Assembly: GCA_019419505.1 (NCBI GenBank) | Contig: DXZS01000003.1 | Location: 36,177 to 100,176, forward strand | Direction of reading: 5' to 3' | DNA length: 64,000 nucleotides | Source: Collinsella sp. | Lineage (GTDB): Bacteria; Actinomycetota; Coriobacteriia; Coriobacteriales; Coriobacteriaceae | Part shown: in pieces, positions 1 to 8,974 of the stretch | Position numbering within the stretch: position 1 is the stretch's first letter | Layout: each line of letters starts with the position of its first letter | Notes under the pieces: model-generated | The model's database searches: none | What the model was told of the DNA's origin: nothing | The model's input: the letters and a program-made list of their open reading frames with translations, nothing else | Made by a program: the position numbers and the translations under genes

Positions 1-3000
1 GCCTCGTCGGCGGTCACGGTAAAGGTGAACTTGCCCGTGATGTCAGCCGGGGTCAGGCCCTCGGCAGCTTGGAGCTTCTTAGTGCCGGTGAGCGCGGCAT
101 CGACGGCTTCGGCGCCGTAGACGTTCTCGGACAAGGGCTCGACGCCGCCGTAGTCGACCGTTGCCGTCAGGGTACCGTCACCGTTGTCGACGACGATAAT
201 CTTAAAGCCAAAGCTCCACGTTGTAGCGGAAACGCCATTCGGCAGCCCGAATAAATCTTCGTAGGCCGTGTAGTTAATGGTCCAGGCAAGCTTACCGTCC
301 TTATCGGTACGATAAGCAAGCCCAGCAGCCTCAAGATTAGCAAGCATCTTAGTGTCGTAGTGCAGCGTATCAAAGCTCACGTGCCCGCCGATATTGGGCT
401 TGAGGTTTTCGTATGCCACAAGCTCACCCTGATAGGCGATGCCGAACCAGAACTCGCCGTCGGCCATCGGGCGGCCGGTCAGAGTCTTGGTGGCAACGAC
501 CTGAGCGGCGGTGCCGCCAGGCGTGTTGGTCGTAGCGCTGTAGCTGTTGTGGAACGGGACCAGGGCACTCTCGACCTTGTTCTCACCGCTCTTGTGGACC
601 GTCGTATGCGTACCCTCGGGACCGCCGGAAACGGTCGTCGTAGCAGTGAGCGTGCCGGCGGTGTCGTCGGCGATGGCGATCGTCACCGTGCGCACGGCGT
701 CGTCGTAGGTGTAACCGGGCTGGCCGTCGTTCTTCTCGGCCACGGTGTACGTAAAGGTCTTGCCGGCGTCAGCCTGCGTAAATATAACCTCATGACCAGC
801 CAGAATGTCGATCAGTCCGACCGTTGCCTCTGCCGCTGCGGGGGACTTGAAGCTATTAGCCCCGGGCAGCAGACCGAGCGCGCGAGCCGAAGCGTCGTCA
901 GCAGGTGTCACGGTAAAGGTGAACTGACCCTCGGTCATGGGGCGGCCATCCAGATACTTGCTGAGCCACAGACCGCCGGCAGCGGTGTAGTTAAGCTCAG
1001 TGCGGTACGTGTTGGTAAAGCGTCCGTTTTCCTTCTTGGTGACGTTGGCGGTCAGGCTGCCATCGCCGTTCTCGGTCACGGTCACTTCGGCGGTTGCGAC
1101 ATGCGCGTCATACGTCATGCCGACCGTGCTGCCCGCGTTCTCGCGAATCTCGTACTTATAGGTTCCGGCGGCAGCGTAGTGAATCTTGCCGAACTTGATG
1201 GCGGCAATGCCGTCCTTCGCGTCCTTCTTGCTCACGGTTACGGTTGCGGGATCGGGCAGTGGGGCGTCTTCGGGGGCGGTGATGGTAAAGCTGAACTCGT
1301 CCCCATCCGTCCAGTCGCGGCCGCTGATGACCTTGCTCAGGTCAAAGTCGAGCTCCGCATCGAGCGGGGCCACGCTGTAGGTGTTCTTGAAAGTCGCAGC
1401 CGTGGCGTCCTTCAGGACATGCTCGGCCTTGAGGGTGCCGTCGCCGTTGTCCGTGATGGTGGTCTCGATGGTGTACTTGGCGTCACTGTAGGTGATGCCC
1501 TTGCTGGTGGTTCCGCCCTTGATCTCGCGCAGCGTGTAGGCGTGCTTGCCGGGCTTGTCGTATGCGACCTTGCCCATCGTGATCGCGCCGTCGGCAGCGT
1601 TAGTGCCGGTAGCGACAACCTTATCGCCCTCGACGAGCTCGAAGGAGAACTCGCCTTCCTTGAGCTCGCGGCCGGTCAGGACCTTGTTCGCGGTGATCTG
1701 GTCGGTGACGCTGAACTCGCCAGGATTCGGCTTGTAACTGTTGCTGAACTTCGCCTCGTCGGCGCCCTTCAGCTCATGCTTTGCCTTGAGCTCGCCCTTG
1801 CCGTTGTCGGTGACGGTGGTCTCGATGGTGTAGGTCTTGCCATCGTAGGTGATGCCGTTGCCGGCGTCGCCCGGGACCTCGCGCAGCGTGTAGGCGTGCT
1901 TGCCGGGCTCGTTGTAGATGATCTTGCTCATCGTGATCTCGCCGTCGGCGGCGTTAGTGCCGGTGGCGACGACCTTGGCGTCCTCGCCCTCGACGAGCTC
2001 GAAGGAGAACTCGCCTTCCTTGAGGTCGCGGCCGGTCAGGACCTTGGTCGCCGTGATCTGATCAGTAACACTGAAGCTCTTGGGCGTCACGTTATAGGCG
2101 TTCTCAAAGATCGCCTTCTCGACGTTCTGCAGCTTATGCTCCACGCTGAGGGTACCGTCGCCGTTGTCCTTGACGATGGTCACAATAGTGTACTCAGCGG
2201 TGCTGTAAGTAATGCCGTTTTCGGTGGCGCCGGCCTTGGTCTCGCGCAGCGTGTAGGTGTGCTCGCCAGCCGCGGTGTAGGTGACGGGGTCCATCACGAT
2301 CTTGCCGTCGGCATTGTTGGTGCCGGTGGAGACCGCGCTATTGCCCTCGACGAGCTCGAAACGGAACTCGCCGGCCTTGAGGTCGCGCCCGGTCAGTGAC
2401 TTGGTCGCCTTGATCAGGTCGGTGACGCTGGAGTCCTTGGAGCCAGGCCTGTAGGAGTTGGTGAACTTCGCCTCGTCGGCGCCCTTCAGCTTGTGCTCTA
2501 CGCCAAGCGTGCCGTCGCCGTTGTCCTTGACGGCGGTCTCTATGGTGTAGGTCTTGCCGTCGTAAGTGATGCCGTTATTGGCGTCGCCCGGGACCTCGCG
2601 CAGCGTGTAGGTGTGCTTGCCGGCCTTGGTGTACTCAATGGTGCTCATCGTGATTTTGCCGTCGGCGGCATTCTTGCCGGTGGCGACGACCTCGGCGCCC
2701 TCGCCCTCGACGAGCTCGAAGGAGAACTCGTCGGCAGCAAGCTCGCGCCCGGTCAGGACCTTGGTCGCGGTGATCTGGTCGGTGACACGAGACTCGATAG
2801 GCGTCACGTTATAGGCATTGGTGAACGTAAATGCCGCATCGCCGTCCGGCTTGCGGGATACGCGCAGATTACCCTTGCTGTCATCGGTCACGGTGTAGGA
2901 AACCGTACGCGGAGGCTTGGCGTCGTTGGTCACGCCAGCGACCTCGCCGGACTCGGTCACGGTGTAGGTAAAGGTGTGCTCGCGCTTCTCGGGCTTCTCG

Positions 3001-6000
3001 CCCAGAGCCTTGTTAAGGTCGTCGAGCGTAAAGGTGATCTTGCCAAAGTCGACCTTGCCCTTGGCATCATTGGTCACGCTCGCGTTCGCGGGCATGGGTG
3101 CGCCCTCTTCACCGGTCACGGTAAAGGTGAACTTGCCGGCAATGTCAGCCGGGGTCAGGCCATTAGGAACCTGCAGATTCTTCTTGCCCACAAGCGATGC
3201 CTCGGCAGGCGCGGCAGTGTAGGTGTTCACGAACTCGTTGCCGGCATCGCCGTAGACAGCCGTCGCCGTCAGGGTACCATCGCCGTTGTCGACAACGGTT
3301 ACACATGCGTCAATTGCCGACACGGTGGCGCTCACGCCCGCATGCAGCTTGCCGGTCTGCTCGGCAGCAATGTAATGAATGGTCCACGTCGGTTTGTCTG
3401 AGCTAGCATCAAGCGATGCCTTGCCTTCCTCGACCAGCTTGGCGAGCGACTTGGTCGTGTACGTCAGCGGACCGAACTCAACCTTGCCACCCTTGTTGGT
3501 TGCATTCAACAGAACCTCGTCGTGCCCCGCATAGCTCAGTGCAAACTTGAATTCGTCATCGGCCATCGGACGCCCTGAGAGCGTCTTGGTAGCCTCAAGA
3601 GTCAGCGGGGTTTCCGTCTTGGCGCTATAAGTGTTCTTGAACTCGCGCTCGCCCGAGATCTTTTCAACGTCAGCCTTAAGCCCACCCGTGGCCTCAACCG
3701 TCACGGTCACTTTGAACGTGGCAACGTTATCGCTGTAGGTGATGCCACCGGCGTCGCCCTTGACCTCGCGGACCTCATAGGTGTACTCGCCCGGCTTGTT
3801 GAAGGTGATCTCGCCGAAGTCAATGGCAGCCTTGCCCTTGCCGTCCGGGTCGGGTTTGTGCACGGTCGCGTCCGTGGATGCAGGCATCGGAGCGTCATTC
3901 TTGGGCGTCGCGGAGAGCTCAAACTTAAACTCATCCGTATCCGTCCAGTCGCGGCCCTCGAGCGCCTTGGTCAGGCCAAAGCTCGTCTTGGTATCCACCG
4001 TTGCCGGCGTCACGTTAAAGCTGATCTTGCCGTTGTTGCCCAGGTGAACGTCAACCTCCGTGGCGTCCGACTTGGCAGACGTGTTGTTCCACTTGGGATT
4101 GAGCACGTCGGCCGCGGTACCAGTAGGGTTGCCGCCCACGAGTTCCTTGGTGGTATGAAGTTCGTCAATAAAGGCTAGTCGCGCGGTTCCCTCACTAAAC
4201 GACAGGTTGCCGCTCGCATCGCGCACGATTGCGCCCTCAAACTGCGCGGCATGTCCACCGGTAAACTCAATAATAGCTGTGCGGGGCTCGACCTTACTGT
4301 CTGTGCCTTTCGCCTCGAACTCATCCTTGTAGTAATAGATGCCCTCGGCAGCCAGCGAGCCCGTCGCAGGCGTTGTGCAGTTCTTATCCACATAAATGGG
4401 AGTCTGCTTCTGGAAATAGTAATAACGGTTGGAATCGGCGGGCTCAAAGTTCGCAATCGTATCGCCCAGCGTGCCGCCATTCCACTTGTTCGCGTAGAAG
4501 TTAACGGTCTTGGAGCCGTCCTCCGCGGTGATCGTATTGCTCTTGATGTAGTCCTTAAGCCCCACTACCTGCTCAGGCGTAAACAGATTATCGAGCGCGT
4601 CTTTCTTAACGCTCGAGGTGTAGTTCACCTGGATGAGCTCAGTATTGTCGACCGTAAGAACACCATCGGTGATCTTAAATTGGCGCAGCGGAATCAGCGA
4701 CGCGGGAATCTTGACTGTTACGATATCGCCGGTCTGAGGCTTGCCCTCTTCGGCATGCTGAACGGTGATGACCAGGTTCGCGGCGGCACCAGTAAATGTA
4801 TAGGTATCGACGTTGCCTTCGGTCTTCATTTTCAGATCGTCAAACGTCTCGCCGTTGTACACGACAGATGTAAAGTTGTCGACCTGCATAAAGTCACCCA
4901 GCTTATCGGTGAACGTAATGTAGCCGGACTCATGCTCGCCATAACCGCCATGGACCTCTGTCGGGTAACCAGCCTGGATAATGCTTCCCGAGATCTCTTC
5001 GAAGATCTTCTCGAGCTCGTCGGCGCTGGTTGCCGACTTGTAGTAATCGGAGTTTTCCGCACGTGTGCCATAGTCGATGACCCACTTTTCACGGTGGCCC
5101 TCATAAGTAATGCTTGACGAGGCGCTCGGATAGTTGCTCGACACAGCATGCATGAACTTATTCTCTCTGCTTGTGCCTTCAGCCGTGGGGACGGCACTGG
5201 GGTTTACGCCGCTAAAGATACCGATCGTATAAATGTCGGCACCTTTATCCTTGATCTTCTTGGCGGTGTTGACGGCGCTATTTGCCACCTCGTTCTCAAA
5301 GTCGCTGTAACTCGTAGGCGAGCCATCGGTGAAGAAGACGACGATCTTCTTGGCGTCGGCGCGACCAAGCGAAAATTGCTCATCAGCCAGCTCCAAGCCA
5401 TAGTCGGCGCGCGTGGAACCGTCAGGACTGATAGAGTTGACCGTGCTCTTTAGGCTCTCCGCACCTTTGTCCTTGCAGGGCGTCAGATTCTTCATGGTCT
5501 GCGAATAGTTGCAGGTGGGTCCCCACCAACCATCGCGATATGTTTTGTTGCCAACCTCAGTAGTCTTATCGCCTGCAAACTTAACGATGGCAACCTGATG
5601 CTGTTTGGATTCATCTGTGATGCTTTGGTTTTGCGTGGCGATGGTGTCAATAAAGCGATTGGCGGCCGTCTTCAGCGCATCGATGCGCTTGGTGGAGCCT
5701 CCGTCGCCCATAGGATCACTCATCGAGCCAGAAGCATCCAACACCATCACAATATCGAGCGGTTTTCCGGAAATCGTCGTATCGGATGTCGAAGAGATGG
5801 CCGACAACGTGGTCAGGAAATCCGAATCTCCGTTCTCGACCGCCTTGACCGTCTTGTCGGTCCAGATTCGGCCGACGTTTTGAGTTGTTACTTCTTTGCC
5901 GTCATAGCCGCCGGCCCAGAACTTCCAGTGGTTGCTGGTGTCGGGGTCGACGACCGTCCCGGTCGCTGTCGGTCCGTCCATTCCTGTGCTGGACCTGGCG

Positions 6001-6092
6001 TTGGCCTCGGGCAGCATGGCAAATGCTGCAGCCGGCAACACCAGCACCACGGCCAGTATCACCGCCAAGAGACCCCTCGTGTACTTACTCAT
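1..6092 (-). CDS. Giant VWA-domain, FctA/Spy0128-type pilin-repeat surface adhesin (3' end beyond window)
   Basis: An uninterrupted frame of 2030 codons starts at an ATG at 6092 with a GGGAG ribosome site 5-6 nt upstream, and runs off the left edge, so the C-terminus and any sortase signal are not seen. Residues 1-25 are a signal peptide (basic start, hydrophobic core, AFA cleavage site). Residues about 110-330 form a von Willebrand A domain with a MIDAS motif (DASGS near residue 118). From about residue 695 come at least ten complete repeats of roughly 105-120 residues and a truncated eleventh. They resemble the streptococcal pilin repeat: each opens with a lysine in TK-x-L-x-GR and closes with an asparagine in F-x-N-x-Y, the usual partners of an intramolecular isopeptide bond, with a conserved Glu-bearing E-F-x-F segment. 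Inferred role: a stalk-like, shear-resistant adhesin or pilus-tip protein attached to the wall by a sortase. The substrate is unknown. Repeats 4-7 are nearly identical in DNA. Confidence 0.9.
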   Translation of the reverse strand, partial: MSKYTRGLLAVILAVVLVLPAAAFAMLPEANARSSTGMDGPTATGTVVDPDTSNHWKFWAGGYDGKEVTTQNVGRIWTDKTVKAVENGDSDFLTTLSAISSTSDTTISGKPLDIVMVLDASGSMSDPMGDGGSTKRIDALKTAANRFIDTIATQNQSITDESKQHQVAIVKFAGDKTTEVGNKTYRDGWWGPTCNYSQTMKNLTPCKDKGAESLKSTVNSISPDGSTRADYGLELADEQFSLGRADAKKIVVFFTDGSPTSYSDFENEVANSAVNTAKKIKDKGADIYTIGIFSGVNPSAVPTAEGTSRENKFMHAVSSNYPSASSSITYEGHREKWVIDYGTRAENSDYYKSATSADELEKIFEEISGSIIQAGYPTEVHGGYGEHESGYITFTDKLGDFMQVDNFTSVVYNGETFDDLKMKTEGNVDTYTFTGAAANLVITVQHAEEGKPQTGDIVTVKIPASLIPLRQFKITDGVLTVDNTELIQVNYTSSVKKDALDNLFTPEQVVGLKDYIKSNTITAEDGSKTVNFYANKWNGGTLGDTIANFEPADSNRYYYFQKQTPIYVDKNCTTPATGSLAAEGIYYYKDEFEAKGTDSKVEPRTAIIEFTGGHAAQFEGAIVRDASGNLSFSEGTARLAFIDELHTTKELVGGNPTGTAADVLNPKWNNTSAKSDATEVDVHLGNNGKISFNVTPATVDTKTSFGLTKALEGRDWTDTDEFKFELSATPKNDAPMPASTDATVHKPDPDGKGKAAIDFGEITFNKPGEYTYEVREVKGDAGGITYSDNVATFKVTVTVEATGGLKADVEKISGEREFKNTYSAKTETPLTLEATKTLSGRPMADDEFKFALSYAGHDEVLLNATNKGGKVEFGPLTYTTKSLAKLVEEGKASLDASSDKPTWTIHYIAAEQTGKLHAGVSATVSAIDACVTVVDNGDGTLTATAVYGDAGNEFVNTYTAAPAEASLVGKKNLQVPNGLTPADIAGKFTFTVTGEEGAPMPANASVTNDAKGKVDFGKITFTLDDLNKALGEKPEKREHTFTYTVTESGEVAGVTNDAKPPRTVSYTVTDDSKGNLRVSRKPDGDAAFTFTNAYNVTPIESRVTDQITATKVLTGRELAADEFSFELVEGEGAEVVATGKNAADGKITMSTIEYTKAGKHTYTLREVPGDANNGITYDGKTYTIETAVKDNGDGTLGVEHKLKGADEAKFTNSYRPGSKDSSVTDLIKATKSLTGRDLKAGEFRFELVEGNSAVSTGTNNADGKIVMDPVTYTAAGEHTYTLRETKAGATENGITYSTAEYTIVTIVKDNGDGTLSVEHKLQNVEKAIFENAYNVTPKSFSVTDQITATKVLTGRDLKEGEFSFELVEGEDAKVVATGTNAADGEITMSKIIYNEPGKHAYTLREVPGDAGNGITYDGKTYTIETTVTDNGKGELKAKHELKGADEAKFSNSYKPNPGEFSVTDQITANKVLTGRELKEGEFSFELVEGDKVVATGTNAADGAITMGKVAYDKPGKHAYTLREIKGGTTSKGITYSDAKYTIETTITDNGDGTLKAEHVLKDATAATFKNTYSVAPLDAELDFDLSKVISGRDWTDGDEFSFTITAPEDAPLPDPATVTVSKKDAKDGIAAIKFGKIHYAAAGTYKYEIRENAGSTVGMTYDAHVATAEVTVTENGDGSLTANVTKKENGRFTNTYRTELNYTAAGGLWLSKYLDGRPMTEGQFTFTVTPADDASARALGLLPGANSFKSPAAAEATVGLIDILAGHEVIFTQADAGKTFTYTVAEKNDGQPGYTYDDAVRTVTIAIADDTAGTLTATTTVSGGPEGTHTTVHKSGENKVESALVPFHNSYSATTNTPGGTAAQVVATKTLTGRPMADGEFWFGIAYQGELVAYENLKPNIGGHVSFDTLHYDTKMLANLEAAGLAYRTDKDGKLAWTINYTAYEDLFGLPNGVSATTWSFGFKIIVVDNGDGTLTATVDYGGVEPLSENVYGAEAVDAALTGTKKLQAAEGLTPADITGKFTFTVTADE

Positions 6093-6144
6093 CGCGTCTC
6101 CCTTCTCGCGGTCTCAGACCTTGCAACAGCCTAAAGTTACGAAA

Positions 6145-6224
6145 TGAGACACAATTTGGGCAGGTGACACATGTTCCAGATTCTGTTTTGGGCGTGAGAC
6201 AAATGTCTCACCAAAGTTGAGACA
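6145..6224 (-). promoter_or_regulatory. Cluster of four TGAGACA motifs upstream of the adhesin
   Basis: TGAGACA occurs at 6145-6151, 6195-6201 and 6218-6224, and its complement TGTCTCA at 6204-6210. The middle pair forms a 7-bp dyad GTGAGAC-aaat-GTCTCAC at 6194-6211. The cluster lies 53-132 bp upstream of the adhesin start, where an operator would be expected. No strong -35/-10 pair was recognised, so the regulatory reading is inference. Confidence 0.4.
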
Positions 6225-6318
6225 CGGCGTTTTCGCAGGAAAACGGGTGCGACTCGGAGCCATCAGGCAAAAATGATCCGCTTTCCTCCGTCCCCAAAGG
6301 GGGCAGTCGATGGCGCTC

Positions 6319-6478
6319 GCCACGAAACCGGCCCGTCTACTACGTTTGACCCGATACCCCTGACCATAGCCGCGTTTCATGAAAAACCGCGGGCAATTTA
6401 CCTGCGGTTTTGTTTTTGCGTTGTTCGCCATGGTTGAGGGTAGCAGCCTAAACGTAGTAGATGGGCCCATTTCGTGGC
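6319..6478. repeat. Long imperfect palindromic element 1
   Basis: Outer arms of 29 bp (6319-6347 and 6450-6478, sharing GCCACGAAA and TCTACTACGTTT) enclose a core of about 60 bp at 6381-6440 that contains its own hairpin (AAAACCGC...GCGGTTTT-like). The core is about 80% identical to that of the element starting 250 bp further on, although the outer arms of the two elements are unrelated. Direct repeats flank it at 6241-6295 and 6479-6535, both ending TTTCCTCCGTCCCC. Confidence 0.75.
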
Positions 6479-6572
6479 AAACGGGTCACGTGGCAGCCCT
6501 CGCAAGGCCAAAATGACCCGTTTTCCTCCGTCCCCGGGAGATCAAGGGCTGTTACGGATATGGTGCCATTTC

Positions 6573-6724
6573 AAAACTATGCCGGATTACGGGGCTAAAG
6601 TCGGGACCCTCATCCATACCCTCATTTTTTGAAAAACGGCAGGCTATCTACCTGCGGTTTTGTTTTTGCGATTTTCGGTATGGCCGAGGGTCCGCTATTC
6701 AGCCCCGTAATCCGGCATAGTTTT
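6573..6724. repeat. Long palindromic element 2
   Basis: Perfect 24-bp inverted arms (6573-6596 and 6701-6724; core word ATGCCGGATTACGGGGCT) enclose a second palindromic layer (GGGACCCTC / GAGGGTCC) and a central core at 6631-6690 that matches element 1. ACCTGCGGTTTTGTTTTTGC is identical in both. The architecture, conserved core with private outer arms, is the notable point. Confidence 0.8.
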
Positions 6725-6756
6725 GTTCGTGGCGGCCCAACCGCGCGTTTAAGTGC

Positions 6757-6790
6757 GGGGCCGGTGGGGCAAAATTGCCCCACCGGCCCC
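6757..6790. terminator. Perfect 16-bp hairpin after the ech operon
   Basis: GGGGCCGGTGGGGCAA and its exact complement are separated by two bases, 22 bp beyond the stop of the last hydrogenase gene. No strong T-run follows on the minus strand, so termination is inferred from stem strength and position. Confidence 0.6.
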
Positions 6791-6811
6791 TATTCCAGTT
6801 CTATCCCAGCG

Positions 6812-7153
6812 TTACTCCGGCTTGGTTTCTACCGTGGGAGTCTTGTCCGCCGCGACTGGAGTGCGGGCAGCGTCCATAGTCAGGCAGTGTTTAGGACAGC
6901 TCTCGATGCACTCGCCGCACACCACGCAAGCGTACGGGTCGATCGACCAGGTACCGCCCTTGCGATCGACCGCGAGCGCGCCCGCCGGGCAGCGGCGCGC
7001 GCACATGCCGCAGCAGATGCACACGTCCATGTCGTTGACGATATGCCCGCGCAAGCGCTCGGGTGCCGTCAGCTTCTCCTGCGGATAGCGCACCGTGACC
7101 GGCTGCTTGACCATAGAACCTAAGGCCGTCTTGGCAAATGTCAGTAAACTCAT
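6812..7153 (-). CDS. echF: Ech hydrogenase 2x[4Fe-4S] ferredoxin subunit
   Basis: A 113-residue electron-transfer subunit. Two classical clusters are visible: CxxCxxCxxxCP at about residues 45-55 (DVCICCGMCARRCP) and again at about 74-84 (CVVCGECIESCP). Each binds one [4Fe-4S], the EchF/HycF/NuoI pattern. It should pass electrons from reduced ferredoxin towards the EchC cluster and the NiFe site. It is the last gene of the operon, 7 bp after the large-subunit stop, matching the echABCDEF order of other Ech hydrogenases. The 20 C-terminal residues are a low-complexity Ala/Pro/Thr/Lys/Glu tail, a feature shared with two neighbouring subunits. Function is secure by motif and context. Confidence 0.92.
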   Translation of the reverse strand: MSLLTFAKTALGSMVKQPVTVRYPQEKLTAPERLRGHIVNDMDVCICCGMCARRCPAGALAVDRKGGTWSIDPYACVVCGECIESCPKHCLTMDAARTPVAADKTPTVETKPE

Positions 7154-7160
7154 GCCGCGC

Positions 7161-8249
7161 CTACCTTTCCGTGCAGCTAATGCAGGGGTCGATGGTCAGG
7201 ATAATCATGGGCACGTTGGCAAGGAGCACGCCCTGCAGCGCATGTGTCAGACCCGCCAGGTTCTGCGACGTCGGCGTGCGCACGCGGAAGCGGTCCAGGT
7301 TCTTGGTGCCGTTACCGCGCACATAGTAATACGCCTCGCCGCGCGGCTGCTCAATCACAACCTCGCCGCGTGCGCCGTCGGCCGGTGTAAGCTTGGTGCG
7401 CCCGCCTATCCCGTCGTGCGGAATCTTGCCCACAAGCTCCTTAATGATGTCCATGGCCTGCGTGACCTCGGCACAGCGCACCTGGCAGCGGGCATAGCAA
7501 TCGCCATCGGTAGCAACGATGGGCTCAAACGCAACCAGATCCGCATAGGCACCGTCGTCAAACATGCGCACGTCGTAATCCACGCCCGAGGCGCGCCCAA
7601 ACGGGCCGACCATCGACAGATCCAGCGCATCTTTCTTGCTGATCACACCCACGCCATGCAAGCGCTCGCCGCAGCTGTCATCGTCCAAAAACGTATGCGC
7701 CAGGGCCTCGTAGTCGGGACGCATGGCATCGAGCGTCTGGACAATTCCGGCCAGCTCGGAGTCCTCGATATCGTGCTTAAGGCCGCCGATCTCGTTAATC
7801 GACAGAATCACGCGGCCACCGCACGTGCTCTCGAAGATCTTGAGAATCTGCTCGCGCAGGGTCCACGAACGATAGAACAGTGCCTCGAAGCCAAAGGCGT
7901 CGGCGAGCAGACCCAGCCACAACAGGTGCGAATGAATACGCGAAAGCTCGTGCAAAATGGTGCGGATATACTGCACGCGGCCGGGCACCTCGATGTCGAG
8001 CATGCGCTCGCAGGCGCTGGCATAACCGTAGCTGTGGCCCACGGCGCAGATGCCACAGATGCGCTCGGCGATGTAGCCAAACTGGTGCATGTCGCGCTTT
8101 TCGGTGAGCTTCTCGAGCCCGCGGTGCACAAAGCCGATCTGCGGAATTGCCTCGATGACGCGGTCGTCCTCGATTACCAGGTCCAGATGAAGCGGCTCGG
8201 GCAGCACCGGGTGCTGCGGGCCAAACGGAATAACGGAGCGATGTGCCAT
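7161..8249 (-). CDS. echE: Ech-type (group 4) [NiFe] hydrogenase large subunit
   Basis: A 362-residue NuoD-like catalytic subunit. Both nickel-binding motifs are intact: RICGIC with Cys65 and Cys68, and the C-terminal DPCISC with Cys356 and Cys359, so this is a real hydrogenase and not a complex I subunit D, which lacks these cysteines. The protein stops three residues after the last Cys (TER), so it has no cleavable C-terminal extension, as in EchE and CooH. It reduces protons with electrons delivered via EchF and EchC while the membrane subunits move ions. The start at 8249 has a GGAGG site 10 nt upstream. It lies 5 bp after echD and 7 bp before echF, in one transcription unit. Confidence 0.95.
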   Translation of the reverse strand: MAHRSVIPFGPQHPVLPEPLHLDLVIEDDRVIEAIPQIGFVHRGLEKLTEKRDMHQFGYIAERICGICAVGHSYGYASACERMLDIEVPGRVQYIRTILHELSRIHSHLLWLGLLADAFGFEALFYRSWTLREQILKIFESTCGGRVILSINEIGGLKHDIEDSELAGIVQTLDAMRPDYEALAHTFLDDDSCGERLHGVGVISKKDALDLSMVGPFGRASGVDYDVRMFDDGAYADLVAFEPIVATDGDCYARCQVRCAEVTQAMDIIKELVGKIPHDGIGGRTKLTPADGARGEVVIEQPRGEAYYYVRGNGTKNLDRFRVRTPTSQNLAGLTHALQGVLLANVPMIILTIDPCISCTER

Positions 8250-8254
8250 GGACC

Positions 8255-8974
8255 TTACGCCTCCTTTTTCTGCTTGTCGCGGGCGGCCTTGGCGGCAAGC
8301 GCCGCGCGGACCTTGGCCGCTTTCTCGGGATCCATGGCGGCGAGCTTTGCCTCCATCTCGGCAGCCTTGAGCGCGGCCTTCGCAGCAGTTTCATCGTGCT
8401 GAGCATCGGAGCCGGCAGCCGCAGCGGGCTGAGCGACGGCAGCGCCCGCAGCATCGCCAGCGCCCGCAGTGCCCTCCCCCGCAGCGGCCGTGGCAGTAGC
8501 AGCCTTCTCGGCCGCGGCCTTGCGCGCCTTGGCCTCGGCAGCGGCACGGACCTTCATGGCTTTCTCGCGCGCGGCCTTCACCTCGGGCGTGATAACGCTC
8601 ATGGGCTCGGCAGTCGAGACCTGGTAGAAAAAGCCCTTAAAGTCAATCTGCATATCGGTAATGGCAAGACCAAACAGGTCGTGCGCTTCGTTTTCAAACG
8701 GGAATACTGCCGGATAGTACGAGCTGATGGACGGAATCTCCTGGTACTGATTAATTCCCTCAACCACCAGGTTCTCGATCGCATAGCTGCCGTCCTGCGC
8801 AATCTGCTCCTGAGCAGCACGGACGTTGATAAACGTATAGACCAGGCGATACGATCCGTCGTCCACACAGCGCTCGGCGTGCATTTGCACAAAGCGCGCG
8901 CCGACGCCCTTGAGCGCCTGCACATGCGGCAGGAGCTCGTCGAGCCCGACGGTGGTATAGATAGCCTTTTGCAT
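8255..8974 (-). CDS. echD: Ech hydrogenase NuoC-like subunit with Ala-rich tail
   Basis: A 239-residue protein. Residues 1 to about 140 match the NuoC/EchD fold in size and position, with the family's hydrophobic F-E-N-E-A-H-D-L-F-G segment about residue 95. From about 145 on, the sequence becomes a highly charged Ala/Lys/Glu-rich helix-like extension of nearly 100 residues that ordinary EchD proteins lack. The start codon overlaps the echC stop by one base (TAATG), indicating translational coupling. The subunit is structural, linking the hydrogenase arm together. The tail could mediate assembly or merely be tolerated, since its composition resembles tails on EchC and EchF. Confidence 0.85.
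   Translation of the reverse strand: MQKAIYTTVGLDELLPHVQALKGVGARFVQMHAERCVDDGSYRLVYTFINVRAAQEQIAQDGSYAIENLVVEGINQYQEIPSISSYYPAVFPFENEAHDLFGLAITDMQIDFKGFFYQVSTAEPMSVITPEVKAAREKAMKVRAAAEAKARKAAAEKAATATAAAGEGTAGAGDAAGAAVAQPAAAAGSDAQHDETAAKAALKAAEMEAKLAAMDPEKAAKVRAALAAKAARDKQKKEA

Larger units (their letters stand above)
6093..6811. other. 719-bp gene-free, repeat-rich interval
   Basis: No credible gene was found on either strand. The interval holds TGAGACA motifs next to the adhesin start, two long palindromic elements (6319-6478 and 6573-6724), a direct repeat of about 55 bp at 6241-6295 and 6479-6535, and a terminator-like hairpin after the hydrogenase operon. Short frames here are built from palindrome arms and have no ribosome sites. 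Confidence 0.8.

Noticed and set aside
360..2399. 679-codon plus-strand frame opposite the adhesin
   Set aside because: It is the antisense of repeated pilin modules; its repeats mirror theirs, it has no ribosome site, and the minus strand gives a coherent protein with signal peptide and known folds.
6629..7123. 164-codon plus-strand frame
   Set aside because: Made of palindromic-element DNA and the antisense of echF.
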